Assembly (NCBI GenBank): GCA_900544645.1
Contig: UQWG01000017.1
Location: 1 to 34,571, forward strand
Source: an uncultured Collinsella sp.
GTDB lineage: Bacteria > Actinomycetota > Coriobacteriia > Coriobacteriales > Coriobacteriaceae
DNA: 34,571 nucleotides
Direction: 5' to 3'
Below the pieces are notes generated by a model. The model ran no database searches. It had not been told where the DNA came from and was given only the letters and a program-made list of their open reading frames with translations. Shown piece by piece: positions 1 through 7,886 of the stretch (position 1 is its first letter; each line of letters starts with the position of its first letter). Both the position numbers and the translations under genes were made by a program.

Positions 1-55
1 GGACGCCGCCCTCTCAAGGCGGAGATCACCAGTTCGAATCTGGTACGGGCTACCA
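1..55 (+). tRNA. tRNA-Glu (anticodon CTC), 3' part
   Basis: The window opens inside a tRNA. The anticodon arm is CCGCC / GGCGG around the 7-base loop CTCTCAA, giving anticodon CTC (Glu, codon GAG). The T arm is ACCAG-TTCGAAT-CTGGT, and the 3' acceptor strand ACGGGCT is followed by A and an encoded CCA at 53-55. The acceptor 5' strand and most of the D arm lie outside the window. Confidence 0.9.
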
Positions 56-65
56 TGCATCTCAT

Positions 66-100
66 ACCCGGTCTTCCCATAGAAGGCCGGGTTTTTTATT
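66..100 (+). terminator. Rho-independent terminator after tRNA-Glu
   Basis: An 11-bp stem (ACCCGGTCTTC pairing with GAAGGCCGGGT, one T-G wobble) with a 5-base loop is followed at once by a run of T residues. It sits 10 bases after the tRNA CCA end. Confidence 0.9.
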
Positions 101-166
101 TTCAAACAACCGTCTGCAATTCCCGTTTGAACCAGAGCTTTGCGTTCTGCCTATGGCCCTTACGGG

Positions 167-172
167 TACAAT
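167..172 (+). promoter_or_regulatory. Putative -10 box TACAAT for the flippase-like gene
   Basis: TACAAT lies 34 bases before the chosen start codon at 206, beyond the tRNA terminator, so a new promoter is needed here. No good -35 hexamer is visible at 16-18 bases. Confidence 0.35.
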
Positions 173-205
173 ATCCAAGATATTTTGACTGTTAGAAGGA
201 GTCTC

Positions 206-1513
206 ATGACGGAGTCCTCTCAGCATACGTCCAAGCCCCAGGTCGAGGTTGAGGCTTCGGGCGGAGATGACAATAAGAGCGCACGCCGCGGCGCCATCTT
301 TATCGGCGTTGTGCTGGTGGGTTATATCGTCTATCTGGTGGTAACCGGGCAGATGGGGCAGTTCTGGGCCGCTATGTCGAGCGTCCAGGCGCCATGGCTC
401 GTTGTCGCGTGTCTTTGCATGTTCATGTATCTGTTCTTTGGCATTGTGGCCTATGCGATCGCCGTCTGGCTCGACCCATATTCGCCCGTCGGCATCCGCG
501 ACCTGATCTCGGTCGAGGCGAGTGGCATCTTCTTTGGCAACCTGACGCCCATGATGATGGGCTCGACTCCCGCCCAGATCTACCGCCTGACCAAAGCGGG
601 CCAAAATGTCGGCGAGGCCGGAGCCACGCAGTTCACGCGCTTTATCGTGTACCAGTTTGGCCTCGTTGCCTGGGGCGCTATCCTACTGCTTGCTCGCATG
701 CCGTTTTTTGCCGAGCGCTATGGCGACATGGCGTTGCTGTGCGTCTTTAGCTTTGGTGGGCACTGCTGCATCTTGCTGGGCATCTTCGCCGTCGCGCTCA
801 TGCCTAAGACCGTCACGCGCGTCGCCCATTTCATCATCAATTGGCTTGAGCGCATTGGTGTCTCGGCCACTAAGATCGAGGGATGGCGCACGTTTGTCGA
901 TGGCGAGATCCACTCCTTCTCCGAGAAGTTCAAGCTTTCAGCCGGACATTTTTCTTCCATGCTGCTCACGGTGGTCATCACCATGCTGCAACTCGCGTTT
1001 TTCTATCTGGTGCCGTATTTCCTGATGCTTGCCTTTGGCCACCACGAGGTCGACTTTTTCTCGGTCATGGCCGCGAGCGCCTTTGTCCAGCTGCTGAGCT
1101 CTGCGGTCCCCCTGCCCGGTGGAACTGGTGGCGCTGAGGGCGGCTTTGCATTGTTCTTGGGTCATTTCTTTGGGTCGGCTTCGACCGCTGGCTATCTGCT
1201 GTGGCGCCTCATTACGTTTATTGCGCCGACCATTTTGGCTGCGCCCCTGCTGGGCCTTAAGAGCGCCCACAACGAGAGCATCCATGCGCGCTGGGATCGC
1301 GTGATGCGCAAGCTCGGCCGCACGCCTCAGACGCCCTCTGCGCCCACTAAGCCGCACCCCGCGAATGCTGTTACCGTTGATCCCAAGAAGCAGGCTCAGA
1401 AGGCTTCTGGGACCGCTAAGCCGGCTCATAAAGCCTATGTACGCCAGACAGGCGACGGTATTCGCGTATCTCCGTCGGCACTCAATAAGAAGAAGCACCC
1501 TAAGTCGCAGTAG
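206..1513 (+). CDS. Flippase-like membrane protein, LPG-synthase transmembrane (AglD/UPF0104) family
   Basis: Integral membrane protein of about 435 residues. The start is ATG 206, preceded by the ribosome binding site AGAAGGA (194-200); the frame is open further upstream to 140, but that stretch has no ribosome binding site. A hydrophilic N-terminus of about 30 residues is followed by many hydrophobic segments. Near the C-terminal third comes the family signature PLPGGTGGAEGG, the glycine-rich loop of the lysylphosphatidylglycerol synthase transmembrane region. There is no catalytic aminoacyl-PG synthase domain, so it is the stand-alone membrane half. Members are proposed to move lipids or lipid-linked intermediates across the membrane; the substrate here is unknown. 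The last 65 or so residues form a basic Lys/Pro/Ala-rich cytoplasmic tail. It is probably monocistronic. Confidence 0.8.
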   Translation: MTESSQHTSKPQVEVEASGGDDNKSARRGAIFIGVVLVGYIVYLVVTGQMGQFWAAMSSVQAPWLVVACLCMFMYLFFGIVAYAIAVWLDPYSPVGIRDLISVEASGIFFGNLTPMMMGSTPAQIYRLTKAGQNVGEAGATQFTRFIVYQFGLVAWGAILLLARMPFFAERYGDMALLCVFSFGGHCCILLGIFAVALMPKTVTRVAHFIINWLERIGVSATKIEGWRTFVDGEIHSFSEKFKLSAGHFSSMLLTVVITMLQLAFFYLVPYFLMLAFGHHEVDFFSVMAASAFVQLLSSAVPLPGGTGGAEGGFALFLGHFFGSASTAGYLLWRLITFIAPTILAAPLLGLKSAHNESIHARWDRVMRKLGRTPQTPSAPTKPHPANAVTVDPKKQAQKASGTAKPAHKAYVRQTGDGIRVSPSALNKKKHPKSQ

Positions 1514-1629
1514 GGCAGTCGTGCGTTCTTCATGATGCGGGGCATATTTGTGCTGTAGGGGGGATAATCCTCTTACGTAGATTATTTCTCATCTGTTGAT
1601 GAATGCTCGCATATCGAAGGGACACTTCC

Positions 1630-2241
1630 ATGGCAACCAGCAAACCGCGTCTTGACCGCCGCATCGTTCGCAGTCGTAATGCCATCCTTTCCGCTTTCGA
1701 GCGCCTGCTCATGGAAAAGCCGCTGGCAGACATTACGGTGAGTGCCATCGCGCGCGAGGCCAATGTCGACCGCAAGACCTTTTACGTTCACTTTGGTACG
1801 GTTGACGGCCTGCTTGATGCCATTGCCGTCGATGTGGTGGAGATGATTGTCGACTCGGTCGAGAAAACGCTTGCTTCCATGGACGGCGACACCAACGAGC
1901 GCGCCCTGGGCGCGGCGGCGACCTTCTTTAAAACCGTTAACGAGGCACTGTGCAACAACTTGGTGCTCAATCGTCAGCTGATCGAGAACATTCCGCTCGA
2001 TGATTTTATGGCTCGTCTTCGTGTGCCGCTCGAGCACGAGATTGCCGAGCGCGATCTGCTGCCCCAAGGTCTCAAGGACGAGATGTTCGACTACTATCTG
2101 GCGTTTTTGCTGTCGGGTATTATCGGTATCTATCGCACGTGGGCATTGTCTGATGGCTCGGTTCCTATCGAGCGCGTCTCGGAGGTTGCCAACGACCTCA
2201 CACTCAACGGCCTGTCGAGCCTGGAATCTCGCTTCGAATAG
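1630..2241 (+). CDS. TetR/AcrR family transcriptional regulator
   Basis: A 203-residue regulator. The start ATG 1630 is preceded by GAAGGGA (1616-1622) at 7 bases; an upstream in-frame ATG at 1603 has no such site. The N-terminal 50 or so residues are a TetR helix-turn-helix: AILSAFERLLMEK, then ITVSAIAREANVDRKTFYVHF, with the typical TFYxHF recognition helix. The C-terminal helical ligand domain resembles the TetR_C type found in DhaS-like regulators, but its ligand cannot be told. The gene stands alone, 116 bases after the flippase-like gene and convergent with the radical SAM gene, so no target is obvious from context. Confidence 0.85.
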   Translation: MATSKPRLDRRIVRSRNAILSAFERLLMEKPLADITVSAIAREANVDRKTFYVHFGTVDGLLDAIAVDVVEMIVDSVEKTLASMDGDTNERALGAAATFFKTVNEALCNNLVLNRQLIENIPLDDFMARLRVPLEHEIAERDLLPQGLKDEMFDYYLAFLLSGIIGIYRTWALSDGSVPIERVSEVANDLTLNGLSSLESRFE

Positions 2242-2265
2242 CATCGATAATTCAATAACTTAAAG

Positions 2266-2334
2266 AAGTTGCGGTGGAATAGGGATTGTTTTGGTTATTG
2301 GAAGGCCGATCTAGTCCCTATTTCACCGCAACTT
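2266..2334. repeat. Palindromic dispersed element, copy A (complete)
   Basis: Inverted arms at 2266-2285 (AAGTTGCGGTGGAATAGGGA) and 2315-2334, matching in 19 of 20 positions, are separated by a 29-base spacer. The same arm sequence recurs at 3998-4018 (single arm) and at 25929-25997 (both arms). It lies in the gap between the TetR and radical SAM genes. It has no T-tract, so it does not look like a terminator; a MITE/REP-like repeat is more likely. Confidence 0.8.
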
Positions 2335-2357
2335 AGTAAAACTGTTTTGTTGGTAAG

Positions 2358-2405
2358 GCGGAGCAGCCTCGAAGATGAGCTTCGAGGCTGCTCCGCTTCA
2401 TTTCT
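2358..2405. terminator. Bidirectional terminator hairpin between convergent genes
   Basis: A perfect 17-bp stem (2358-2374 and 2380-2396) with loop ATGAG is followed on the plus strand by TTCATTTCT. It lies between the convergent TetR and radical SAM genes and can serve both. The T-tract is modest on both sides. Confidence 0.75.
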
Positions 2406-2429
2406 GAGCGTTTGTCGTGTGAAGCGGCA

Positions 2430-3863
2430 TTAATCGCCGTTTTTGAGTGTGCGGCCCTGTTTTTCGAACTTGTGCATGTCGCTATCGGCCATACCCTGCG
2501 ACTTGTCCTCGTGACGCTTGGCGTATAGCGGATCGTCGGAGTCGTTCCAGATGCGGTCGGCGACAGGTGACCATGCCTCGGCGGCAGCCTGGGTCTTTTC
2601 GCGCAGCTGCTCGGGTGACTCCTTCTCGATAAGATCGGTGCTCATTGCGCCACTCTCGGCGACCATTTTGGGCAGCACGTCGGGATTCTCGAGCATGGGG
2701 CATGGTTTGAGGTAGTTGTCGTTGAACGGCATGTTTTCGTAGTACTTCATAAAGAGGGGAGAGCGCAGCGCGTCGAGTAAGCTCACATCGTGGATGTTGG
2801 CGTTTGAGTAGTGGATGAACACGCACGGCTCCACGTCTCCGGCGGCGTTGATGTGCAGGTAGCGGCGGCCGCCGGCGATACATCCGCCTACAAACTCGCC
2901 GTCGTTTTGGAAGTCGAGCGTAAACAGCGGCTTCTTCTCACGCATTTCGCGGATAAAGTGATACATGTGCTCGCGCTGCTCGGGCGTGGGCATGAGCTCG
3001 GGGGTTGCATTGCGGCCAACCGGCATAAAGTGGAAGTACCAGCAGAAGAGTGCTCCCTCGCCGATCATCCAGTCCATGTTCTCCTCGGTAGCAACCGTAT
3101 CGGCATTGGCGCTGGTCCAACAGGTGGAGATACCAAACGGCAAGTCGCGCTCGCGCAGGAGTTTCATGGCGTGCTCGATCTTTGCGTAGGTACCTTCGCC
3201 GCGGCGGGCGTCGGTTGTGTGCTCATTGCCCTCGGCGCTGATGGCGGGGACAAAATTACCTACGCGAATCATGTCGTCGCAGAAGGCCTCGTCGATCAGC
3301 GTGGAGTTGGTAAAGCAGAGAAACACGCAGTCCTGATGTTTTTCGCAAATTCTGATCAGGTCGTGCTTGCGGACGAGCGGCTCGCCGCCGGTATAGATGT
3401 AGATATGCGTACCGAGCTCTTTGCCCTGCGTAACGATAGAGTCGATGTCTTCGAACGAGAGATTCTGCTTGTAGCCGTACTCAGCGGCCCAGCAGCCCGT
3501 GCAATGCAGGTTGCAGGCGCTCGTGGGATCGAGCAGGATGCACCACGGAACGTTGCACTGGTACTTTTCGCGGTTCTTTTCCTGCTCTGGCCAAGCAAGC
3601 AGGTTGGCGTCGACAATGAGGGTCTTAAGCAGTTTGGTTCGCATCTGGGGATTAAGGCTGAACACACGCATGATCAGGTCATACCAATTGCCGCGGCTCT
3701 TGATGACATTGGTGAATGCCTCTCGCTGTACAGGAAATACGCGATTGGGGACCAGCTTGTTCACGAGGTCCATGATTTTGTCGATGTTTTCTTGCGGGTT
3801 GTCGTCGAGATAATCGATGAGCTTGTTAAGCGCTGCACGCTCTGCTGACTGTGTAAGCGACAT
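2430..3863 (-). CDS. Radical SAM protein with SPASM-like C-terminus
   Basis: A 477-residue protein, ATG start at 3863 with AAAGGA eight bases upstream. The radical SAM [4Fe-4S] motif CxxxCxxC is CNLHCTGC, Cys117, Cys121 and Cys124. It is followed by YTGGEPL, the usual GGE SAM-binding motif. The N-terminal 100 residues are a helical region before the barrel. Further Cys residues downstream (GGCIAGG, EPC, KPC) suggest an auxiliary cluster of the SPASM/twitch type, as in peptide- or protein-modifying radical SAM enzymes. No precursor peptide or partner is next to it, so the substrate is unknown. It is monocistronic, with its upstream region facing the cobalamin island boundary. Confidence 0.8.
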   Translation of the reverse strand: MSLTQSAERAALNKLIDYLDDNPQENIDKIMDLVNKLVPNRVFPVQREAFTNVIKSRGNWYDLIMRVFSLNPQMRTKLLKTLIVDANLLAWPEQEKNREKYQCNVPWCILLDPTSACNLHCTGCWAAEYGYKQNLSFEDIDSIVTQGKELGTHIYIYTGGEPLVRKHDLIRICEKHQDCVFLCFTNSTLIDEAFCDDMIRVGNFVPAISAEGNEHTTDARRGEGTYAKIEHAMKLLRERDLPFGISTCWTSANADTVATEENMDWMIGEGALFCWYFHFMPVGRNATPELMPTPEQREHMYHFIREMREKKPLFTLDFQNDGEFVGGCIAGGRRYLHINAAGDVEPCVFIHYSNANIHDVSLLDALRSPLFMKYYENMPFNDNYLKPCPMLENPDVLPKMVAESGAMSTDLIEKESPEQLREKTQAAAEAWSPVADRIWNDSDDPLYAKRHEDKSQGMADSDMHKFEKQGRTLKNGD

Positions 3864-3895
3864 GGGTATATCCTTTCACGTGTGCTTACTGTGTG

Positions 3896-3901
3896 ATAAT
3901 A
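3896..3901 (-). promoter_or_regulatory. Putative -10 box TATTAT for the radical SAM gene
   Basis: On the minus strand TATTAT lies 32 bases before the start codon, in the only AT-rich stretch upstream (about 3890-3990). No convincing -35 is seen at standard spacing. Confidence 0.3.
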
Positions 3902-3978
3902 CCCACTTGTGGATTAAACGAAGTCTAAAGATTTGTAATGTGTCTATTCAACGAATCAATTTAATTTGGGGTGAAGCG

Positions 3979-5265
3979 TTATACGCCGACACCTTCTAAG
4001 TTGCGGCGAAATAGTGTCAGATGGGGATGCGGACGATTTCTTGGGCCGCGCCTAGGCGTATCCATGGAATCCTCCGATGCGCCTTCGCACGCTCGCATGA
4101 CCTCGATACCATGCGAGCGTGCGAACTCGACGAGCTCTGCGTTGCGGGCGTTTATGGTGCCGAAGGCGGCGGGGCACACGATAAGGCGTGCGCAGTGGAC
4201 GAGGAGCTCTTTGGCGCGGGCTATGGTTTTATCCCCGATCGGCTCGAAGGCGCGCTCGGCCACGCATTCCGTCGCTAGGTCGCGCGCGAGCTCGCAGTCG
4301 ATGTCCCCTTCGTGCAGAACGCCCGCGTAGAACGCCTTGCCCTGCCGGATGAGCTGGCGAAACACAGTCGACCCCGTACCTGCGCCAGCGATGACGAACG
4401 TGTGCGCATCGCCGTGTGGGCGCCCAATTTCCACGCTGCCGAAGCGCTCGTTGAAGGTGCCATGTTGAAGGCCGTAGAGCTCGCCAATCGTCTCGCGCGT
4501 GAATATGTCCTCGGGTGCGCCGGCGCGGAAGACCCGGCCGTCCTTCACGCAAATCACCTTGTCGGCGCTTTTCTGCGCGAGCTCGAGTTCGTGGATGGAC
4601 ATGATGACAGCCACATTCCGCGATTTCGAAAGGTGGCGAAGTATTCGCAGCAGGTCGATCTGGTAGCGGATATCGAGATACGACGTGGGCTCGTCGAGCA
4701 CGAGCACACGCGGATCCTGCGCGATGGCTCGTGCGAGCATGACGCGCTGGCGTTGCCCGTCGCTTATCTGCATGAAGTCGCGCTCGGCGAGCTCTTCCAC
4801 ATGTGCGGTTTTCATGGCCTCATCGACCCGACTATGGTCGTCGGGCGAGAGTGTGCCCATTCGCCCGGTGTAGGGATGCCTTCCCGCCTCTACGATATCG
4901 CGGCAGGTGAGGAGCTCGGTCCGGGGTCGATCTGTCAGCATAACGGCAAGGTTCCTTGCGAACTCCGCCGTCTTCCATCGGGAAATCTCCCGCCCGTCGA
5001 GCTCGACCGCGCCGGCAAGCGGTGCCAGATGGCGTGTAATGGTTTTCAAGATGGTCGACTTGCCCGAGCCGTTCGGCCCGATGAGCGCCACGACGTCGCC
5101 CGCGCGAACCTCCAGCTCGACGCCTTCGACTACGACCTTCTTGTCGTAGCCCGCCGACAGGTCGCTTATGCGGAAAAGCGGCGCTCCGTCAGCCTGCGTT
5201 TTTACCGGGGTTTCGAGGTTCGACTCCCCTCCGAGCGTTTTGGTCCGCGGCACGAATTCCCCCAT
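3979..5265 (-). CDS. ABC transporter ATP-binding protein (BtuD/FecE type) with extra C-terminal domain
   Basis: ATPase partner of the FecCD-type permease just upstream; the start codon directly abuts the permease stop. The ABC domain spans residues about 31-275: Walker A GPNGSGKST (63-71), signature SDGQRQR in place of SGGQ (168-174), Walker B VLVLDEP (187-193), and H-loop His225. Family members energise import of corrinoids, haem or iron-siderophores. It is much longer (428) than the usual 250-270 residues: residues about 285-410 form a second alpha/beta domain beginning HTFVIAGAGTGSTVFRQL, which I cannot name. The last 11 codons read through the island-boundary repeat and use a stop at 3979 in flanking DNA, so the native C-terminus was probably lost at the junction. 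Confidence 0.85.
   Translation of the reverse strand: MGEFVPRTKTLGGESNLETPVKTQADGAPLFRISDLSAGYDKKVVVEGVELEVRAGDVVALIGPNGSGKSTILKTITRHLAPLAGAVELDGREISRWKTAEFARNLAVMLTDRPRTELLTCRDIVEAGRHPYTGRMGTLSPDDHSRVDEAMKTAHVEELAERDFMQISDGQRQRVMLARAIAQDPRVLVLDEPTSYLDIRYQIDLLRILRHLSKSRNVAVIMSIHELELAQKSADKVICVKDGRVFRAGAPEDIFTRETIGELYGLQHGTFNERFGSVEIGRPHGDAHTFVIAGAGTGSTVFRQLIRQGKAFYAGVLHEGDIDCELARDLATECVAERAFEPIGDKTIARAKELLVHCARLIVCPAAFGTINARNAELVEFARSHGIEVMRACEGASEDSMDTPRRGPRNRPHPHLTLFRRNLEGVGV
3997..4018. repeat. Left boundary direct repeat of the cobalamin island
   Basis: TAAGTTGCGG-C-GAAATAGTGTC matches 25928-25949 at 21 of 22 positions, in the same orientation. It is a single arm of the palindromic element; no inverted partner arm is seen beside it. 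It lies within the 3' end of the ATPase gene, exactly where the sequence changes from the AT-richer flank to the GC-rich island. Confidence 0.85.
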
Positions 5266-6306
5266 CTACCTCACCCGCTTCTTCAACATGAGTGCAATAA
5301 CCACCGGCGCGCCGAAGATGGCGGTGACGGCGCTGATGGAAAGCTCGACGGGGGAGAACAGCGTGCGCGCGATCAAATCGCAGCCCGCGCAGAAGATGGC
5401 GCCTCCCAAGAAGCACGCAGGAATCACGCGGATAGGCTTCGACGACTTCAGCGCCGACTTAACGAGATGCGGAACCGCGATGCCTACGAACGACACCGGA
5501 CCAGCGAACGCGGTCACGCAGGCGGAGAGCATGCTCGCTAGAAGGACGAGCACCACGCGGAAGCGTGCGACGTTCACGCCGACGCTTTTCGCGTAGGCTT
5601 CTCCCAGCTGGAAGGCGGAAAGGGGCTTCGTTATCGCGAATACGCATGCGCTCACGGTGATCACCACGACCGCGATGACCGCGATGTCGTCCCAGCTCGA
5701 ACCCGAAAAGCTACCCAAAGACCAGTTGTGCAGGTTCACGATGGACTGGTCGTCGGCGAAGGCGATGAGGAAGTTCGTCGCCGCCGAGCAGATGTATCCC
5801 ACCATGACGCCCGCCACGATGAGCATGGCCATGGAACTTATGCGCCGTGCGATGAGGAGCACGAAGCCGATGGTGATAAGCGAGCCCAGAAACGCTGCGG
5901 CCACCATGGCCGGCGAGGACATGGCCTGGTTCGCGCCCAGAAGTACGATCATCGTAAGCGCGACGACGAACTTTGCGCCCGAGGAGACGCCCAAGATGAA
6001 CGGGTCGGCGATGGGATTGTTGAAAAACGTCTGCAGCAGGAACCCGGAGAGCGAAAGTGCCCCGCCGAGAAGCACGGCTGAAAGCACGCGCGGCAGGCGA
6101 ATCTCCCAGATGACTTGGCTTTCCATGGAATTGGCCGCGCCGCCCGAAAGGATGCCGGGGATGTGGTCTGCGGGCACGAGCACGCTCCCGATGCACAGGT
6201 TGGCCCCGACGAGCACGATGAGGGCAACAGCGAGCAGCGCCGTCACGACGCGACACCGCGCGGCGCGCTCCGATTCGTCGTATGTCATGGAAAGTCGGCT
6301 TTTCAT
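5266..6306 (-). CDS. FecCD/BtuC-type ABC importer permease
   Basis: A 346-residue membrane protein of the FecCD family, the permease of corrinoid, haem and siderophore importers. Recognisable family stretches are IRLPRVLSAVLLGGALSLSG near the N-terminus, NPIADPFILGVSSGA, and the cytoplasmic coupling region FAGPVSFVGIAVPHLVK near the C-terminus. About nine to ten hydrophobic segments are visible. ATG 6306 starts 4 bases after the stop of the binding-protein gene; a second ATG at 6288 lacks a ribosome binding site. It sits between binding protein and ATPase in one leftward operon. The substrate is probably a corrinoid or another metal-tetrapyrrole, given the cobalamin context and the riboswitch upstream. 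Confidence 0.88.
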   Translation of the reverse strand: MKSRLSMTYDESERAARCRVVTALLAVALIVLVGANLCIGSVLVPADHIPGILSGGAANSMESQVIWEIRLPRVLSAVLLGGALSLSGFLLQTFFNNPIADPFILGVSSGAKFVVALTMIVLLGANQAMSSPAMVAAAFLGSLITIGFVLLIARRISSMAMLIVAGVMVGYICSAATNFLIAFADDQSIVNLHNWSLGSFSGSSWDDIAVIAVVVITVSACVFAITKPLSAFQLGEAYAKSVGVNVARFRVVLVLLASMLSACVTAFAGPVSFVGIAVPHLVKSALKSSKPIRVIPACFLGGAIFCAGCDLIARTLFSPVELSISAVTAIFGAPVVIALMLKKRVR

Positions 6307-6310
6307 GGTG

Positions 6311-7882
6311 CTAGCCGAGCTTCCTCAGATAATGGAAGTCGCTCGCGTCATCGCCGGTGAACGCCCCGTGCAGTTCGTCGATAATGTCGGCGGTAGAAGT
6401 CATCTGCTGGTACATGTCGGCGCTTGTGACCCAGACGTTGCCGTTCTTCACGGCTTTGAACTGCGACAATAGCGCGTTTTTGCTTACGAAGTCGCTCAAG
6501 GTGGCAACCGATTCGTCGATGGTGCCGTTGTAGACGATGATGTCGGCATCCTTCGCCGTCGCATAGAAGCGCTCCATTTCGAGCGTTACTGACGAACCTG
6601 ACGTCGACGCCGTCTGTGCGTCATCGAGCGCGTAGCTGCCGCCTGCGAGCTCGATCATCTGCGCCACGTAGTCGCCCGCCCGCCGCGTGACGGCGGCCCC
6701 GTTCGAGTTAATGTAGAAATACGCCACGGTTTTACCTGACGACGCGAGCCCCGACGTTTGCTCGACGCGGGCCTTCTGCTCGTTGAACAGGTGCGCGGCC
6801 TCCTCTTCCTTGTCGAACAGGACGCCGAAAAGCTTAATCCACTCGACGCGTCCGAGTGCTTCGGGCTCGCTCGACGACTGTTCGGTGAGCACGACGAGCC
6901 CGAGCTTCTGCAGCTTTTCCTTCACATCGGGCGTGTGGTTGATCATGGTGTTCTCGATGGCGAGCGTGCAGCCCGAGGCCGATATTCGCTCGTAGTCGGG
7001 CGCGCTGTACTTGCCGCCGTAGGCGATCGCCCCACTTTCGAGCGCGCTTTTGAAGCCCGCGACCGAGCAATCGTCGGCCTTCGTGCCCGACATTAAGATA
7101 TTGTCGTTCGCATCGAGCGCGTCGACCAGGCACATCGTCGCCGACGACACGAGGTACACCTTGTCGGCGGGGCGTCTTATGACCGCGATGTCGGAGCTCA
7201 ACCCGTCAGGTACCTTCGCATCTTGCGGCACCACGAGGAAGCGCTCCCCGTTCGAAACGCAGATAAGCCGCAAGCCGCCTTCGAACTCGTCGACAGTGAA
7301 GTGCTCGGCGTATTCAAGCTGAAGCGCCCCCGTCGGCTCCCAGCCGCAGCCCAAATCAGCGTTGTGGAAGTCGGCCGCGGCGCTTGAAGCCGTTCCCGCA
7401 GGGGAGCCGCCGCTTGCATCGTCGCCCGATTTCTCCTTCATGGTGGATGAGTCGAAGTGGAGCGTGTAGTCGATGGTGTGCGGCGTCGACATGGCGACGG
7501 TCTCGGCCGACACGGCGATGTCCTCGTCGAGCGTGACGGGTATCTCGAACGTGGAGTTGCCGTCGTCGTTTACGGGCGCGTAGTCCACGCCGTCGACGGT
7601 CATCTTGTCGTAGTTCGAACTCGACCAGGTGATGGTCGCGGTGTAGGTGTCGCCATCCTTCACAATTGTGGTGGGCGAGGCGATGCTTGCGCGCCCTGAC
7701 CCGCCGGAAAGCGAGACGCTCACAGTGTATTCCTGAGAGCCCGCCGTGGCACCGGTCACGTTCGGGCTCGCACTGCACCCCGCGAAGGGAAGCGCGAGCA
7801 GGGCGACGAGAACGCAGGCGATCGCGCGCGCCGCGATGCTGCGGCGCTTTCTGCTTTCCCCCTTGGGAAGAATCGACCGCAT
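6311..7882 (-). CDS. Substrate-binding lipoprotein of a BtuF/FecB-type importer with added N-terminal beta domain
   Basis: A 523-residue lipoprotein. An Arg/Lys-rich N-terminus and hydrophobic core end in the lipobox LPFAGC, lipid-anchoring Cys36. Residues about 45-145 form a beta-rich domain (SLSGGSGRASIASPTTIVKDG, then WSSSNYDKMTVDG) not found in ordinary BtuF. The C-terminal part, about residues 190-520, is a class III periplasmic-binding fold with the long helix region (EWIKLFGVLFDKEEEAAHLF) and the closing TSADMYQQMTSTADIIDELH. It would deliver a ligand to the permease encoded 4 bases downstream. The extra domain resembles the small lipoprotein encoded just before it and may be a ligand-capturing module. 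Ligand inferred: corrinoid or haem-like compound. Confidence 0.8.
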   Translation of the reverse strand: MRSILPKGESRKRRSIAARAIACVLVALLALPFAGCSASPNVTGATAGSQEYTVSVSLSGGSGRASIASPTTIVKDGDTYTATITWSSSNYDKMTVDGVDYAPVNDDGNSTFEIPVTLDEDIAVSAETVAMSTPHTIDYTLHFDSSTMKEKSGDDASGGSPAGTASSAAADFHNADLGCGWEPTGALQLEYAEHFTVDEFEGGLRLICVSNGERFLVVPQDAKVPDGLSSDIAVIRRPADKVYLVSSATMCLVDALDANDNILMSGTKADDCSVAGFKSALESGAIAYGGKYSAPDYERISASGCTLAIENTMINHTPDVKEKLQKLGLVVLTEQSSSEPEALGRVEWIKLFGVLFDKEEEAAHLFNEQKARVEQTSGLASSGKTVAYFYINSNGAAVTRRAGDYVAQMIELAGGSYALDDAQTASTSGSSVTLEMERFYATAKDADIIVYNGTIDESVATLSDFVSKNALLSQFKAVKNGNVWVTSADMYQQMTSTADIIDELHGAFTGDDASDFHYLRKLG

Positions 7883-7886
7883 GGCG

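Noticed and set aside
1..55. tRNA-Glu as the attachment site of the island
   Set aside because: It is almost 4 kb from the island edge, no copy of its 3' end is seen at the right boundary, and there is no integrase gene.
2266..2334. Reading the palindromic element as the terminator of the TetR gene
   Set aside because: The arms are far apart and lack a T-tract; a proper terminator hairpin follows at 2358-2405.
4312..5541. A 409-codon plus-strand frame opposite the importer ATPase and permease
   Set aside because: Shadow of the minus-strand genes, which carry complete ABC motifs; no ribosome binding site or recognisable domain.
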